From contig CALDEN010000014.1 of NCBI GenBank assembly GCA_937942405.1, positions 1 to 7,058 of the forward strand: DNA of 7,058 nucleotides, in the 5' to 3' direction. Below the pieces are notes generated by a model. The model was given only the letters and a program-made list of their open reading frames with translations, did no database searches and was not told where the DNA came from. Source of the DNA: an uncultured Saprospiraceae bacterium (GTDB lineage: Bacteria > Bacteroidota > Bacteroidia > Chitinophagales > Saprospiraceae). The position numbers and the translations under genes are program-made. This document shows, one piece after another, positions 5,739 through 7,058 of the stretch. The stretch's first letter is position 1. The number at the start of each line of letters is the position of its first letter.

Positions 5739-7058
5739 ATGTGCGATACTCATAATAAAAGTAGAAGATCATTTTTAAGAACCTCCTCGCTCCTGAGTCT
5801 ACCTGTTCTAGCAGGAGGATTACCTGTATCGGCTTTCGCCAAAAGTAGTTTGTCTTCCATGGTAAATGGAGCAGATGATCGAGTCCTCGTCATCATCCAA
5901 CTAGAAGGTGGTAACGATGGTCTGTCAATGATCGTCCCTATCGACCAACAGGATAATCTAGCAGCAGTACGATCCAATATCTTTATCCCAGAAAATAAAT
6001 TACTCGGCATTACCGATACGCTATCTCTACATCCCTCCATGCAGGGAGTCAGAGAAATCTATGATAATGCACAACTCAATATCATACAAGGTGTCGCCTA
6101 CCCTAATCAAAATAGATCCCATTTTAGATCAAAAGATATCTGGCATACAGGATCATCAGCAGATGAGTATCTCGATACAGGATGGGTGGGTCGCTACTTA
6201 GATACGACAGTAACGGATTATCCCAATTCTTACCCAACTGATGAGTGTCCAGATCCTTTTGCAATTACTGTCGGATCATCGGCATCAGAGACTTGTCAAG
6301 GAACGGGAGGCAACTTCAGTATGGTCATCATCGATCCTGAAGAGATCAGCACCCTACCGACCCCTGTAAACAACGAGATCGCTAGTGGATGTTATGAGGA
6401 GCAGCTCTCCTTCCTAACTCAGAGTATCGAACAATCCAACGTATACGGAGAAGCCATTAAAAACGCTTACGCCATTGGAGAAAACAAATCCACAAAGTAC
6501 GCAGACGATAATAATCTGGCCACTAAACTCAAAACCGTCGCTCGACTGATCAAAGGTGGCTTACAGACCAAAATATATGTAGTAAGTATTGGAGGATTCG
6601 ATACGCATGCAGATCAGGTACAGGAAGATGACACCAGCACCGGAAACCATGGATACCTTCTCGGAATCTTATCCGATGCCATGTGTGCATTTCAGGATGA
6701 CCTTAAATTATTAGAACTGGAAAAAAGAGTGCTCGGTATGACCTATTCTGAATTTGGAAGACGTATCCGTTCTAACTTCAGTCTAGGAACGGATCATGGA
6801 ACTGCTGCACCGATGATGGTCTTTGGACATTGTGTAAATCCTGGAGTTATCGGAGACAATGCAGAAATCGATACTGCAGTAGATGTAAACGAAGGCGTCG
6901 CCATGCAATATGATTTTAGATCTATCTACGGATCCGTACTGATGGACTGGTTTAAGGTCGATGAGGCTCAAGTACAGAGCTTGTTTTCTAACGACTTTCA
7001 ATATCTACCAATACTCAGTGAATGTGAATCCTCAAGCATCGAAGAGATCAATGCAAAA
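5739..7058 (+). CDS. DUF1501 family protein with twin-arginine signal (3' end beyond the right edge)
   Basis: The frame opens with ATG at 5739 and runs 440 codons to the window edge without a stop. Residues 8-13 (SRRSFL) form a twin-arginine motif, followed by a hydrophobic stretch and AFA at 32-34, which suggests Tat export and cleavage after residue 34. DUF1501 hallmarks follow: VLVIIQLEGGNDGLSMIVP (49-67), QGVAYPNQNRSHF (117-129), GWVGRYLD (148-155), GGFDTH (285-290), and TYSEFGRRIRSN with GTDHGTAAPMM (335-360). Family knowledge: DUF1501 belongs to the alkaline phosphatase/sulfatase superfamily, whose Asp and His residues bind metal, but no substrate is established. Most of the family domain appears to be present, and the last residues (SECESSSIEEINAK) look like a linker. 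In this phylum a T9SS sorting domain may follow; that is a guess. No Shine-Dalgarno site is seen. Confidence 0.9.
   Translation, partial: MCDTHNKSRRSFLRTSSLLSLPVLAGGLPVSAFAKSSLSSMVNGADDRVLVIIQLEGGNDGLSMIVPIDQQDNLAAVRSNIFIPENKLLGITDTLSLHPSMQGVREIYDNAQLNIIQGVAYPNQNRSHFRSKDIWHTGSSADEYLDTGWVGRYLDTTVTDYPNSYPTDECPDPFAITVGSSASETCQGTGGNFSMVIIDPEEISTLPTPVNNEIASGCYEEQLSFLTQSIEQSNVYGEAIKNAYAIGENKSTKYADDNNLATKLKTVARLIKGGLQTKIYVVSIGGFDTHADQVQEDDTSTGNHGYLLGILSDAMCAFQDDLKLLELEKRVLGMTYSEFGRRIRSNFSLGTDHGTAAPMMVFGHCVNPGVIGDNAEIDTAVDVNEGVAMQYDFRSIYGSVLMDWFKVDEAQVQSLFSNDFQYLPILSECESSSIEEINAK

Noticed and set aside
5750..6040. Minus-strand open frames inside the DUF1501 gene (also at 6783-7001)
   Set aside because: Both lie opposite the DUF1501 frame, which has a Tat signal and family motifs; the antisense products resemble nothing.
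5739..7058. Missing stop of the DUF1501 frame considered as a frameshift or readthrough
   Set aside because: The frame is continuous and carries family motifs throughout; the missing stop is only due to the window edge.

Overview
The window reads as chromosomal DNA of a member of the phylum Bacteroidota, probably a marine or environmental lineage of the Flavobacteriia or Saprospiria type. The evidence is a type IX secretion (T9SS) type A sorting domain, a typical Bacteroidota N-terminal secretion-adhesin module, a TAnnTTTG-like promoter box, weak or absent Shine-Dalgarno sequences at most genes, and moderate AT-richness. The genus cannot be named from this sequence.

Layout. Positions 1-505 (minus) hold the N-terminal part of a Fic-family protein that runs off the left edge. 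Positions 506-767 are non-coding: a candidate dispersed repeat near 577-603, then an 8-bp tandem repeat array at 651-767. The array runs into the 3' end of a short minus-strand reading frame (749-919) that resembles the start of a DUF6155 protein, so this looks like a truncated remnant. A 164-residue KOW-like plus Smr protein lies at 936-1430 (plus). A hairpin terminator sits at 1451-1491, oriented for the minus-strand genes to its right.

The main locus is 1573-7058. Two minus-strand genes form a likely operon: a 150-residue secreted T9SS-sorted protein (3552-4004), then a 654-residue secreted mosaic protein (1573-3537) made of a Bacteroidota N-terminal module, acidic 34-residue repeats, an array of thrombospondin type 3 repeats and a C-terminal YHYH domain. 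Across a 144-bp divergent intergenic region, which carries a plausible promoter and a perfect 10-bp inverted repeat, a second likely operon runs rightward: a DUF1800 protein (4149-5720), then a DUF1501 protein with a twin-arginine signal (5739 to beyond the right edge).

Together the four divergent genes look like one secreted or cell-surface module of unknown substrate. DUF1800 and DUF1501 genes are a recurrent pair in bacteria, and DUF1501 belongs to the alkaline phosphatase/sulfatase-like superfamily. The YHYH and TSP3 domains suggest metal or calcium binding. The biochemical role of the set is unknown, and the functional link between its two arms is inferred only from their divergent arrangement.
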